64,000 nt of DNA from Anaerolineales bacterium (GTDB taxonomy: Bacteria > Chloroflexota > Anaerolineae > Anaerolineales > UBA6663), in the NCBI GenBank assembly GCA_020850595.1, contig JADZEK010000014.1, forward strand, positions 1 to 64,000, read 5' to 3'. Positions 11,524-19,607 of the stretch are shown in pieces; the stretch's first letter is position 1, and every line of letters starts with the position of its first letter. The position numbers and the translations under genes were made by a program. Under the pieces are notes generated by a model. It made no database searches and was not told the DNA's origin. It saw nothing but the letters and a program-made list of their open reading frames with translations.

Positions 11524-13491
11524 CTACTGGACCAGGTCGAAGTTCTCGACGTTCCAGAGTTCGGAGTTGGCGGTCGGGTCCATGATGACACCGGTGACGT
11601 TCGGGCCGGTGACCAGGATCTTGCCGCGGGAGAAGAGCGGGATGGCCGGCAGGTTTTCAGCGAAGATCTGCATCGCCAGGCCGTGCTGGGCCTTCTTTTC
11701 ATCCGCATTCAGCGTGGCGCCGGCCGCCGCGCAGGCGGCATCGAACTCGGCGTTGCTCCAGCCGGTGTTGTTGGAAGCGCCCCAGCCGTTGACCTCGTTC
11801 GGGATGGCGGTGGTGGCGTAGATCGTGCAGCCCGGTTCCACGCCCGTCAGCCAGGCGAACTCGCCCAGGTCGTACTGGCGGCCGAAGACCATGCCGTCGG
11901 GGCCGTCGGAGAAGTACTCCCCGCCGACCAGCTCGATGGTGGTCTCGATCATGCAGTTTTCCTTGAGCTGGGCCTGCACCACCTGGGTGACCTGCGCGCG
12001 CAGCGGGTTGTTGCGCGTGCTGTGCACGAAGGAGAACTTCTCGCCGCCCTTGTCGAGGATGCCATCGCCGTCGCTATCGGTCCAGCCGGCGGCGGCCAGC
12101 AGTTCCAGGCCCTTGGCCGGGTCGAAGCCGTACTGAGTGATATTGTCATCGCCGGGGTACAGCGGGTGATCGCTGGGCGAGTAGGCGTGCATGATCACGC
12201 CGGCGCCGTTGGTGGTGGCGTCAATGATGGCCTGGCGGTCGAGGCAGTAGGCGATGGCCTGGCGGATGGAGACGTTGGCGAAGATCGGGGTGCCGTCGTC
12301 GTTCTTCACGCGCCCGGCGAAGCCAGTGTAGCTGTCCACCGGCAGGGTGTCGAAGTCCAGGTGCTCGAAGGTGGTGCCGGCAACGATCTGCGGCGTCATC
12401 AGGCCTTCGGTCTCGAACTGGCGGATGAGGGGCAGCGAGCCTTCAAAGGCGGCGTCTTGCGTGCCCAGGTCGCACTCGCCCGAGGCCAACTGCGCGATGA
12501 GCTGGTTGGTGTCGGGGACGAAGCGGTAGATCAGTTGGTCGAGCTTGGGCAGGCCTTCGGAAGCGCGATAGTAGGTGGGGTTCTTGCTCAGGGTGATGTG
12601 ATCACCGGCCACCCACTCGTCAATCTTGAAGGGGCCATAGGCCAGCGGATCGCGGTTGACGCCCTCGTCCTCGAGCATCTGGGCGGGGGTCATGCTGCCC
12701 AACTGGTGGCGCGGCAGCGGACGGTTGACGGCGTCCAGGAAGTAGGTGCCGGAGGTGTAACCGGGCAGGCTGACCCACGTCCAGGTCTTGTCGTCCACCG
12801 CGGTGTACGAGGTGGTGCGGTCAATGACGTACTTGCTGTTGGGCGAATCGGGCGACGAGGCGACTTCCCAGGCGAACATGATGTCGTCGGTGGTCACCGG
12901 CTCGCCGTCTTCCCAGGTGATGCCGTCCACCAGGGTCCAGCTGACGGTCATCTGGGCGGCCATGGCGGTGGTGGTCTGCGAGAAGTCTACGTCATCGCTC
13001 GAGCCATCGGCCCGAGACAGGGTGACGGTGCTGGTGGGGGTGAGGGTGACAACCTCGTCGGTGGCGACGTTATAGACCGCGTCGCCGATGCCGACCTCCA
13101 CGTCGGCGATAGAGGCATCGCCGTCATCCAGGCTGGGCAGCTTGGTGAGGCCAACGGGCTGGTAGCTGTAGCCGCGGGTGTCAACGCCCCAGTCGTACAC
13201 GGCTTCCAGGACGGCGGATTTCACCAGCGCGGCCTCGGAGAGGGTGTAGAGGGTCTGCGGCTCCTGGGCCATGCAGACCACCATCACCTTGGGTTCGGTG
13301 GGGGCAACGGTGGGGACGGCCGTCACTTCGACTTCGACGACCTGGGTTTGCACTTCTTCGACGACCTGGGTCTGCACGACGACCTGGGTCACGGGGACTT
13401 CAACGGTGGTAGTTGTGGGCTGGCAAGCCGACACGACAAGGCTGGCCAGCATGGCGCCCGCCAGCAACGTCCACGTGGTGCGTTTCAGCAT
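11524..13491 (-). CDS. Peptide ABC transporter substrate-binding lipoprotein, cassette 1
   Basis: Extracytoplasmic SBP of the peptide/nickel class (SBP_bac_5 fold), 655 aa. The lipobox LVVSAC places the lipid Cys at about residue 23. A Val/Thr/Gln-rich linker follows, then the binding domain with hallmark segments WEDGEPVTTDDIMFAWE, GPFKIDEW and VRQAIAYCLDRQ-like text. It heads cassette 1. The ATG at 13491 has a GGAGGAGAG site, and a good promoter sits about 220 bp upstream. It resembles the orphan SBP at 24228-26171 more than the SBP of cassette 2, so those two may be paralogues. Confidence 0.93.
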   Translation of the reverse strand: MLKRTTWTLLAGAMLASLVVSACQPTTTTVEVPVTQVVVQTQVVEEVQTQVVEVEVTAVPTVAPTEPKVMVVCMAQEPQTLYTLSEAALVKSAVLEAVYDWGVDTRGYSYQPVGLTKLPSLDDGDASIADVEVGIGDAVYNVATDEVVTLTPTSTVTLSRADGSSDDVDFSQTTTAMAAQMTVSWTLVDGITWEDGEPVTTDDIMFAWEVASSPDSPNSKYVIDRTTSYTAVDDKTWTWVSLPGYTSGTYFLDAVNRPLPRHQLGSMTPAQMLEDEGVNRDPLAYGPFKIDEWVAGDHITLSKNPTYYRASEGLPKLDQLIYRFVPDTNQLIAQLASGECDLGTQDAAFEGSLPLIRQFETEGLMTPQIVAGTTFEHLDFDTLPVDSYTGFAGRVKNDDGTPIFANVSIRQAIAYCLDRQAIIDATTNGAGVIMHAYSPSDHPLYPGDDNITQYGFDPAKGLELLAAAGWTDSDGDGILDKGGEKFSFVHSTRNNPLRAQVTQVVQAQLKENCMIETTIELVGGEYFSDGPDGMVFGRQYDLGEFAWLTGVEPGCTIYATTAIPNEVNGWGASNNTGWSNAEFDAACAAAGATLNADEKKAQHGLAMQIFAENLPAIPLFSRGKILVTGPNVTGVIMDPTANSELWNVENFDLVQ

Positions 13492-13910
13492 CTCTCTCCT
13501 CCTCTAAGGATACACAGCGGTGCAAATGGGATGCGGTTGCGCTAACGGGTGGCTTTGCCGGTTCACCTCCTTGTTTCGCTGCGCTGCTTAAAACGAGGCG
13601 CCAGGCAACGGGCTGCGCACGGGATACGCAGGCGGTTGACCAAACGCTTCGGCCGAGTGGCTTTCCACAGTGAGCGCATGAAGACAGATAAGATCAGTCC
13701 GAGAGCATGGGAAGGCAATATAGCATAGGGCCGGAAAACGAGTCAAGCGAAGCGCGCCCAACGTCCCCGAACAAATGGTCAGTTTCACGACGGAAACAGG
13801 GCGGTCTGTGCTGGCAATACTCCGCCGCCGCCGGTTTGGTTCAATGAGGTGCGCTCGGCCGGGTTGCCGCCCGCCTGACAGCCCCGCCGGAATGTCGCCC
13901 AAACGCTCAG
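13492..13910. other. Leader and promoter region of peptide cassette 1
   Basis: No gene is supported in this 419-bp gap; open frames here are compositional. It contains a promoter (13717-13746, minus), a roughly 220-nt transcribed leader before the binding-protein ATG, and a perfect Shine-Dalgarno-like GGAGGTGA at 13563-13570 (minus) with no start codon at the right distance. The remainder is the 3' side of the beta-lactamase gene, where I see no clear terminator. Confidence 0.55.
13717..13746 (-). promoter_or_regulatory. Promoter of peptide cassette 1
   Basis: On the minus strand TTGACT (13746-13741) is followed by an 18-nt spacer and TATATT (13722-13717), with an extended -10 TGC directly in front. 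This matches a housekeeping sigma-70 promoter well. The predicted start gives a leader of about 220 nt before the binding-protein gene. Confidence 0.65.
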
Positions 13911-15263
13911 CTACTGCCGGCGGTGGATACGGCCCCCCGCCCGCAGCCAGAGGATGCGGCCCGCGGCGTCGCGCAGGAACTCGCCGCGGTTGCCGGCATA
14001 GGGCGCGTCGAGCATCAGGACGGTGTCGGGCGCGATGACGGCCAGGCGCACGGCGGGCGGGCGCTCGCCGGGCGGCGCGTCGGCGGTGGGGAAGCCGCCC
14101 TTTGGCTCCATTTGCAGCCAGAGCTGGCCGTCGCGCTCGAACACCACGCGGTCGGCGGCGGCGGCGGAATACGTGCCGGGCAGCTCCCCGGCCTCGGCGG
14201 GTGTGGCGGGGCGCGGCGTGGGCGCGGCGGCGCGCACATCCAAGAGGCGCTCGAACACCCAGGCGGCCACAGCTTGATGCAGTTCGCTGCCCCGGTCGGA
14301 GTTGGTGAGGACAGAAAGGGCGAAGCGCGCCCCCGGCACGATCTCCAGCGTGGCGCATTGGCCGTGGGTGGCGCCGCCGTGGCGCATGAACAGCAGCCCG
14401 CCCGCCGGGCGCGTGAACCAGGTGAGGCCCAGCCGTTCGCCGTTGGCGGCGGGCGCCTGCGGCCGGTGCATCTCGGCCAGCCCGGCGGCGCTGAGCAGCG
14501 CGGGCGGGTGGCCCAGGTGCAGGCGGGCGTAGCGCAACTGGTCGTTGACGGTGGAGATCAGCCCGCCGACCGGGTTGCCGGTGCGGGCCAGCCCCCAGGG
14601 GCGCGCCACCGGCGCGGGAGCGCCCTGCCCCGGCGCGGCGTACACGGCCGCGTGCCCGGCCGCCACGCGATAGGTGATGGCGTCGGCGGCGAAGAAGAAT
14701 GAGCGCGTCATCCCCAGCGGGGCGAGCAGCAGATCGTGCGCGGCCTGCTCGTAGGTTTGGCCGGTGATCACCTCGGCCACGCGCCCGGCCAGGTAGAACC
14801 CGGCGTTGTTGTAGGAGTAGACTTCGCCCAGGCCCGCCTGCTGCGGCAGGCGCGCCACCTTGGTGAGCATGCGGGCCAGGGCGTCGTCGCCGGGGCCGCA
14901 GTCGTCGAAGAAGTCGCCCACCCAGCCGCCGGAGTGGGTGAGTAAATGGCGCGTGGTCACGCGCGCGGCGACAGACTCGTCGGCCAATTGCAGGTCGGGC
15001 AGGTAGGCGCGCAGCGGGCGGTCCAGGTCGAGCCGGCCCTGCTCCACCAGGCGCATGAGCAGCGTGCCGGTCAGGGTCTTGGTGATCGAGCCGACCTGAA
15101 AGAGGGTGTCGGCGTCCACGGGCAGCGGCTGCTCGGTGTTGGTGAGGCCGTAGCCGGCGGTGTAGGTGGTGTCGCCGTGCAGCAGGCCGAGGGCCACGCC
15201 CGGCACATGAAACTGCTGCTGAAGTTCGGCTACCAGGGCGTCGAGGTCGGAGGTGAAGGTCAT
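13911..15263 (-). CDS. Serine beta-lactamase / D-Ala peptidase family protein
   Basis: 450-residue member of the class C beta-lactamase-like serine hydrolases (PF00144). The nucleophile motif SITK lies at about residues 59-62, the second motif YNN follows in VYSYNNAGFYL and the third is HGG in FMRHGGATHG, so the active site looks complete. No signal peptide is visible, so it may be cytoplasmic. A C-terminal domain of about 100 residues follows the catalytic domain. The family includes esterases and D-aminopeptidases as well as beta-lactamases, and sequence alone does not separate them. Given the neighbouring peptide importers, a peptidase or esterase role is more likely than resistance (inference). 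Confidence 0.85.
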   Translation of the reverse strand: MTFTSDLDALVAELQQQFHVPGVALGLLHGDTTYTAGYGLTNTEQPLPVDADTLFQVGSITKTLTGTLLMRLVEQGRLDLDRPLRAYLPDLQLADESVAARVTTRHLLTHSGGWVGDFFDDCGPGDDALARMLTKVARLPQQAGLGEVYSYNNAGFYLAGRVAEVITGQTYEQAAHDLLLAPLGMTRSFFFAADAITYRVAAGHAAVYAAPGQGAPAPVARPWGLARTGNPVGGLISTVNDQLRYARLHLGHPPALLSAAGLAEMHRPQAPAANGERLGLTWFTRPAGGLLFMRHGGATHGQCATLEIVPGARFALSVLTNSDRGSELHQAVAAWVFERLLDVRAAAPTPRPATPAEAGELPGTYSAAAADRVVFERDGQLWLQMEPKGGFPTADAPPGERPPAVRLAVIAPDTVLMLDAPYAGNRGEFLRDAAGRILWLRAGGRIHRRQ

Positions 15264-15303
15264 AGGGCGGCCGCCTCCTGGAGCGGCGCCCCCATGATAA
15301 CAC

Positions 15304-16473
15304 TCAGGCCAGTCGGCAGTCGGAGATGACGTAAGGCCCGAGGCCGGTGTAGAAGCACTCGACCGCGAAGCTGCCGGCCGGGTCGGCGGCGCGCATGAGC
15401 ACCTGGCCGCCCCATTGGGCCAGCCGGGTAATGTGCGGCGGGCCGCTGAAGCGCGTCCCCTGCGCCGCCAGCCAGGCCGCCAGGTCGGGGGCGACGCGCA
15501 CCGTACAGGGCCGGCAACCGGGCGTGCCCGCGCCGCTGAGCGCCCCGGCGAAACCCTGCACATAGGGCGGGCTGGCGTCGAAACAATGCGAGAGCTGCTC
15601 GGCCTGCACGCGGCAGTAGACCCACGCGCCGTTGGCGAAGTCGGCCACGACGAAGACCGTCTCGGCCCCGCCCAGGTCCATGTCGCCGAGCAGCAGCGTG
15701 TACGGCGCGTCGGCGATCAGTGGGCGCACGCTGTCAATCGCGCCGTAGTTCACGCCCGTCTGCCGGGCCAACGCCGGCAGGTCGCCGGGGTAGGCGCGGC
15801 CGGTGTTCAAGGCCTCGTCCACCAGTTGGGGCGCCAGGCGCAAGGGGCGATAGAGGTTGTCCTGGGCCGCCCAGCCGGCCAGCGCGAAGAGCGGCAGCGG
15901 CAGGAGCAGCAGCAGGGCCGCGCGCGCCGTCAACCGGCCGCGCGTCAGCGCCCCACGAATGCCCTCCAGCCGATAGTTTTGCACCAGGCCGAGCAGCACG
16001 AGGCCCAGCGCGATGAAGAACCCGGCCACCCACAGGCGCACGTTGGCCGCCGCGTCGAAGGCGTAGACCACGCGCCCAAAGAAGCGCGGGTCGAGCAGCC
16101 AGACGAGCAGGTTGCGGCCGGCGTAGGGCAGGCGGCCCGCCCACTGCGCCACCAGCAGGGCGGCGGCAGCCCACACGGCCGTCGTCAGCAGGCCGCGATC
16201 CCAGCGGGCGGCCAGCCAGGCGGCGGTAGTGGTCACGGCCAGCACGCCCAGCGCGCCCAGCGCCAGCAGCGGGAACACCAGGCGCACCGGGCGCTGGCCG
16301 AGCGCGAGGGCCTCCGGCAGCCACAGGCCCAGCGCCAGCGCCAGCCCGGACAGCAGGCCATGCAGCGCGCCCAGCCGAGCGAGGCTCGGCCCAGGCGTGG
16401 CGCGCTGCGCCGCCCGCAGCACCTCGGCGGCGGTGAGGCGCGTCGGCGCGGCGCCTCCGGCGTCCTGCGGCAT
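15304..16473 (-). CDS. Polytopic membrane protein with extracytoplasmic C-terminal domain
   Basis: 389 residues, not assigned to a family. About five hydrophobic segments occupy the first 230 residues; the last 160 residues form a soluble domain containing several Cys, including a CxxC (CRPC). The ATG at 16473 overlaps the cytochrome stop (TGATG), so it is translationally coupled to the cytochrome c gene. A longer frame reaching 17265 is a shadow of that gene. Pairing with a membrane-anchored cytochrome suggests an electron-transfer or maturation partner, but this is inference. Confidence 0.7.
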   Translation of the reverse strand: MPQDAGGAAPTRLTAAEVLRAAQRATPGPSLARLGALHGLLSGLALALGLWLPEALALGQRPVRLVFPLLALGALGVLAVTTTAAWLAARWDRGLLTTAVWAAAALLVAQWAGRLPYAGRNLLVWLLDPRFFGRVVYAFDAAANVRLWVAGFFIALGLVLLGLVQNYRLEGIRGALTRGRLTARAALLLLLPLPLFALAGWAAQDNLYRPLRLAPQLVDEALNTGRAYPGDLPALARQTGVNYGAIDSVRPLIADAPYTLLLGDMDLGGAETVFVVADFANGAWVYCRVQAEQLSHCFDASPPYVQGFAGALSGAGTPGCRPCTVRVAPDLAAWLAAQGTRFSGPPHITRLAQWGGQVLMRAADPAGSFAVECFYTGLGPYVISDCRLA

Positions 16474-17231
16474 CACGCGCTCCCGTGGGCGCGCCCACGC
16501 GCCCAGCGCAACAGCGCGGCGGCCGCGACCAGCGCCGCGCCCAGGCCCGCCAGCCACAGCCACGGGCCGCCGGGCCGCTGCCAGAGGGGCGGCGCGGGGG
16601 GAGTCGGCGTGGGCGTGGGGGCGGGCGGGGTCACCGGGCCGTGCAGGCCGATGAGGGCGGCCTGTTCGGCACTGGCCAGCGGCGGGTTGGGCGTGGCGAC
16701 GGCGTGCGCGCGCAGCAAAAACGCCGTCAGCGCCCAATACTCGTCCGCGCTCAGGCTGCCGGGGGCCTGGAAGGGCATGGCGGCGCTGATGAAGGTGTGC
16801 AGGTCGGCCGCCGAAGCAAAGCGGCTGAGCGAGCCGGGGCCGATGACGGCGGGCACGACGTGCGGCAGGGTGAAGCCGTCGTCGTAGGGCCGGTCGCCGT
16901 GGCAGCGGCTCTCCCAGCAGTTCTGGTCTTCGGGCGGGTATTGGGCGCGCCACTCGTCGGTGAGGCCCTGGCCCTGGTCGCCGTGGCAGGGTTGGCAGTT
17001 GAGCCAGAAGACCTGCGCGCCGGTGTCGGCCTGGCTGGGGTGCTCCACGGTGGGCGGCGCCTTGAGGCGGTCGGGCGTTTGCAGCATGACGGGCGTGCGC
17101 GTGGCGGCCGGGGCGGCGGCGGCGGTTGAGGGCCGCACGGGCAGCGCCAGCGCGCCACAGAGCAGGCCCGCGCCGAGCGCCGCGAGCACCAGCCCCCAGC
17201 GGCGGCCCGGCCCACTCTGGCGGGCGGTCAT
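16473..17231 (-). CDS. Membrane-anchored cytochrome c with CXXCH and CX4CH motifs
   Basis: 252 residues with an N-terminal signal segment (about 12-38), a heme c domain, a Pro/Thr hinge and a C-terminal anchor helix (about 222-245), so it should face the outside and be tethered at both ends or after cleavage at the C-terminus. The heme site is NCQPCHGDQGQG. About 24 residues later lies CWESRCH, a CX4CH spacing known in some multiheme cytochromes, so a second heme is possible. It overlaps the downstream membrane-protein gene and lies after cassette 2. Confidence 0.8.
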   Translation of the reverse strand: MTARQSGPGRRWGLVLAALGAGLLCGALALPVRPSTAAAAPAATRTPVMLQTPDRLKAPPTVEHPSQADTGAQVFWLNCQPCHGDQGQGLTDEWRAQYPPEDQNCWESRCHGDRPYDDGFTLPHVVPAVIGPGSLSRFASAADLHTFISAAMPFQAPGSLSADEYWALTAFLLRAHAVATPNPPLASAEQAALIGLHGPVTPPAPTPTPTPPAPPLWQRPGGPWLWLAGLGAALVAAAALLRWARGRAHGSA

Positions 17232-17266
17232 GGCCGCGCCTCCGCGGGCGGCGCGGGCGAGACAAA

Positions 17267-17296
17267 GCCGGGAGACAGCGCAGGCTGCCTCCCGGC
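17267..17296 (-). terminator. Hairpin after the C permease of cassette 2
   Basis: gccgggag pairs with ctcccggc, and inside it cagc pairs with gctg around a gcag tetraloop with one mismatch, giving a 12-bp stem. It lies between the C permease stop (17338) and the cytochrome c start (17231). No U tract follows, so it may only attenuate readthrough. Confidence 0.5.
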
Positions 17297-17337
17297 CGGG
17301 AGACGAAGCGGCACGAGCGAGCGCCGGGCGAGCAGGG

Positions 17338-18381
17338 CTAGCCGCGCACGCCGCGCAGCTTGGGGTCGAGGATGTCGCGCAGGGCGTCGCCCACCAGGTT
17401 CCAGCCCAGGCCGAACAAGATCAGCGCGATGCCGGGGAAGGCGATGATGTACCAATACTGGTCGAGGCTGAGGATCCACGGGCGCGCGAAGGCGATGATC
17501 TGGCCCCAGTCGGCGTAACCGACCTCGGTGCCGACGCCCAGGAAGCTGAGCGCGGCGAAGGAGATCACGTAGGTGCCCACGTCGAGCGAGGCCAGCACCA
17601 GCGTCGGAAAGATGGCGTTGGGCAAGATGTGCTTGAGCAAGATGCGGCTGTCTTTGGCGCCGATGACGCGCGCCGCCAGCACGTAGTCGCGCTCGCGCAC
17701 GGCCAGGATGTCGCCGCGCACCACGCGGGCGTAGGTCATCCAGCCAAAGCCGACCAGGGCGATGGTGGGGGCCCAGATGGTGCGGCCGATGGGCGTGGAC
17801 GAGAGCAGGGCCGAGAGGGTCAGGGCCGCCAACAGGAAGGGAAAGGCCATGAAGATCTCGGTGATGCGCATGAGCACGTCGTCTATCCAGCCGCCGTAGT
17901 AGGCGGCCAGCGAGCCGACCAGGATGCCGATGGACACGGTGACGGCGGTGATGAAGACGCCGGTGAAGATGGCCGTGCGCGTGCCCCAGATGATGCCGTA
18001 GAAGATGTCCCACTGGCCGCTGGCGGTGCCGAACAAGTGCACCCACTCGGTCTTGCCGGTGAGGGGCGTGTACCAGAAGGGCAGCGGCGGCGGGCGCACG
18101 CGCCATTCGCTGCCCGGCGCGCGCGGCTGCGGGTTGAAGCCGTCGCGCGGAATGACTTCGGGATTGCCGATCGGCGGGGCCAACACCGGGGCGAAGATGT
18201 AAATGATGAAGAACAGGGCAATGATGACTAGGCCCGTGACCGAGAGCGGGTTGGTCACCAACCCGCGCAGGATGCGGTACCAATCCGGCCCGACCATGCG
18301 CTCGAGCCGGCTAGGCTCGCGCAGAGCGACGGCCCCGATGTCGCGGGCGGTGGGGCGAGCGGCGGCAGTGTTGGCAGCCAT
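17338..18381 (-). CDS. Peptide ABC transporter permease (OppC/DppC type), cassette 2
   Basis: 347-residue inner-membrane permease. The first helix (about residues 45-65) is followed by a long periplasmic loop of about 70 residues with WVHLFGTASGQWDIFYGIIWG, equivalent to the OppC HLLGTD-x-GRD element but altered. The EAA loop is RERDYVLAARVIGAKDS. It follows the B permease by 12 bp. Cassette 2 order is D, F, SBP, B, C, unlike cassette 1. Confidence 0.92.
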   Translation of the reverse strand: MAANTAAARPTARDIGAVALREPSRLERMVGPDWYRILRGLVTNPLSVTGLVIIALFFIIYIFAPVLAPPIGNPEVIPRDGFNPQPRAPGSEWRVRPPPLPFWYTPLTGKTEWVHLFGTASGQWDIFYGIIWGTRTAIFTGVFITAVTVSIGILVGSLAAYYGGWIDDVLMRITEIFMAFPFLLAALTLSALLSSTPIGRTIWAPTIALVGFGWMTYARVVRGDILAVRERDYVLAARVIGAKDSRILLKHILPNAIFPTLVLASLDVGTYVISFAALSFLGVGTEVGYADWGQIIAFARPWILSLDQYWYIIAFPGIALILFGLGWNLVGDALRDILDPKLRGVRG

Positions 18382-18393
18382 GGCGCCTCCTCC

Positions 18394-19458
18394 TTAGCTA
18401 AGCCGCACCCGGGGGTCGAGAAAGGCGTACATCACGTCCACGACCAGGTTGGCGAGGATGAGCAGGGTGGCGTTAAACATCACGAAGCCGAGCACGGTCA
18501 GCACGTCGAGCGAGGCGGCGGCGGCGGCGGTGGCTGAGCCGATGCCGGGGTAGTTGAAGATGGTCTCGGTGATGACCACGCCGTTGAGCAGGCCGACGAT
18601 GGTCAGGCCGCTGACGGTGGCGACGGGGATGAGCGCGTTGGGCCGGGCGTGCTGGCTGATCACGTCGCGCTCGCGCAGGCCCTTGGCGCGGGCGGTGGTC
18701 ACGTAGTCTTGCCGCAGCGCCTCCAGCATGGACGAGCGGGTGATCTTGAGCAGCAGCGCCCAGGAGATGTAGCTGAGGGTGAGGATTGGCAAGACCATGT
18801 GGCGCAGAGCGTCAATGAAGATATCCAGCCGCAGGTTGAGCAGGGCATCTATGGTGTTGAATTGGGTGTAGCGCGTGAAACCGGCCTGGAGGACCGCCTG
18901 GCCGAACTCGTCGGACAGCCGGCCGGGTGGGAACCATTTGAGTTTGGCATAAAAGATGAGCAGCACCAGCAGGCCGAACACAAACGAAGGAAAGGAATAG
19001 CCCACAATGCTGAAGATGCGGGCGGCCTGGTCAATGGGTTTGTTGTGATTGACGGCGGCCTGGATGCCGAGCCAGACGCCCACGCCGATGATGGGGACGA
19101 CGCTCCACAGGGCCAGCTCGGCGGTGGCGGGCAGGCGGTGCAAGATCAGGTCCACGACGGGCTGGTTGCCGGTGCGCGAGTAGCCGAAGTCGCCGCGCAG
19201 CACGCCGCCGACGATCTTGCCGGAGATGGAATCGCGCCGGCCGACCAGCCAGTTCCAATACTGTTCGTAGATGGGCCGGTCGAGGCCATAGCGCCGGATG
19301 ATGGCGTCGAGCGCGCCTTCGGTGTGGGGGATGTCGCGCACATACAGCGCCGAACGCTGCACCGGCCCCAGGGTCAACAGCATGAGGAAGATGAGGATGG
19401 TGACGCCGAAGATGGTCAGGGGCAGCAGCAGCAGGCGGCGGATGATGTAGGCGACCAT
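18394..19458 (-). CDS. Peptide ABC transporter permease (OppB/DppB type), cassette 2
   Basis: 354 residues beginning MVAYIIRRLLLLP, the usual OppB start. The ATG at 19458 has GGGAGGA about ten bases upstream; a longer frame to 19497 lacks a site. The EAA loop reads RQDYVTTARAKGL. It lies about 150 bp after the binding-protein gene, with a GC-rich hairpin between. Confidence 0.92.
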   Translation of the reverse strand: MVAYIIRRLLLLPLTIFGVTILIFLMLLTLGPVQRSALYVRDIPHTEGALDAIIRRYGLDRPIYEQYWNWLVGRRDSISGKIVGGVLRGDFGYSRTGNQPVVDLILHRLPATAELALWSVVPIIGVGVWLGIQAAVNHNKPIDQAARIFSIVGYSFPSFVFGLLVLLIFYAKLKWFPPGRLSDEFGQAVLQAGFTRYTQFNTIDALLNLRLDIFIDALRHMVLPILTLSYISWALLLKITRSSMLEALRQDYVTTARAKGLRERDVISQHARPNALIPVATVSGLTIVGLLNGVVITETIFNYPGIGSATAAAAASLDVLTVLGFVMFNATLLILANLVVDVMYAFLDPRVRLS

Positions 19459-19546
19459 AGCGGTATTGTCCTCCCGGCGCGGGGCCGGGCCAGCCACAGG
19501 TAGGCGGCGCTGTCAGGCTCACTCCCCAACCGGCGCGAAGGTTCAG

Positions 19547-19583
19547 CCTGGGGGGGGCGGGGCGGGCGGCCCCGCCCCCCAGG
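19547..19583 (-). terminator. Intercistronic stem-loop after binding protein 2
   Basis: cctgggggggcgggg-type and ccccgccccccagg arms pair over about 14 bp (two extra G in one arm) around a 7-nt loop. It occupies the same place as the hairpin at 11476-11509 in cassette 1, directly after the SBP gene and before the B permease, and also lacks a U tract. Confidence 0.65.
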
Positions 19584-19607
19584 AAGTGCTCGTGCAACCA
19601 GCAGGCG

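Noticed and set aside
11683..13545. 620-codon open frame on the plus strand opposite the cassette 1 binding protein
   Set aside because: It mirrors the SBP codon structure, is Gly/Ala/Val/Asp/His rich without domains, and the minus-strand protein has a lipobox and family motifs. The same applies to other long antisense frames such as 19707-21704, 47447-48976 and 52515-55013.
13911..15263. Antibiotic-resistance beta-lactamase
   Set aside because: The SxxK/YxN/HGG set is shared by esterases and D-aminopeptidases, no signal peptide is visible, and the setting is peptide uptake, so a resistance label is not supported.
13588..15303. 571-codon minus-strand frame over the beta-lactamase gene
   Set aside because: Arg/Pro/Ala-rich shadow; the SITK, YNN and HGG motifs are in the neighbouring frame.
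15304..17265. 653-codon frame joining the membrane protein and the cytochrome region
   Set aside because: Its first 260 codons are a shifted shadow of the cytochrome c gene. The true gene begins at ATG 16473, overlapping the cytochrome stop.
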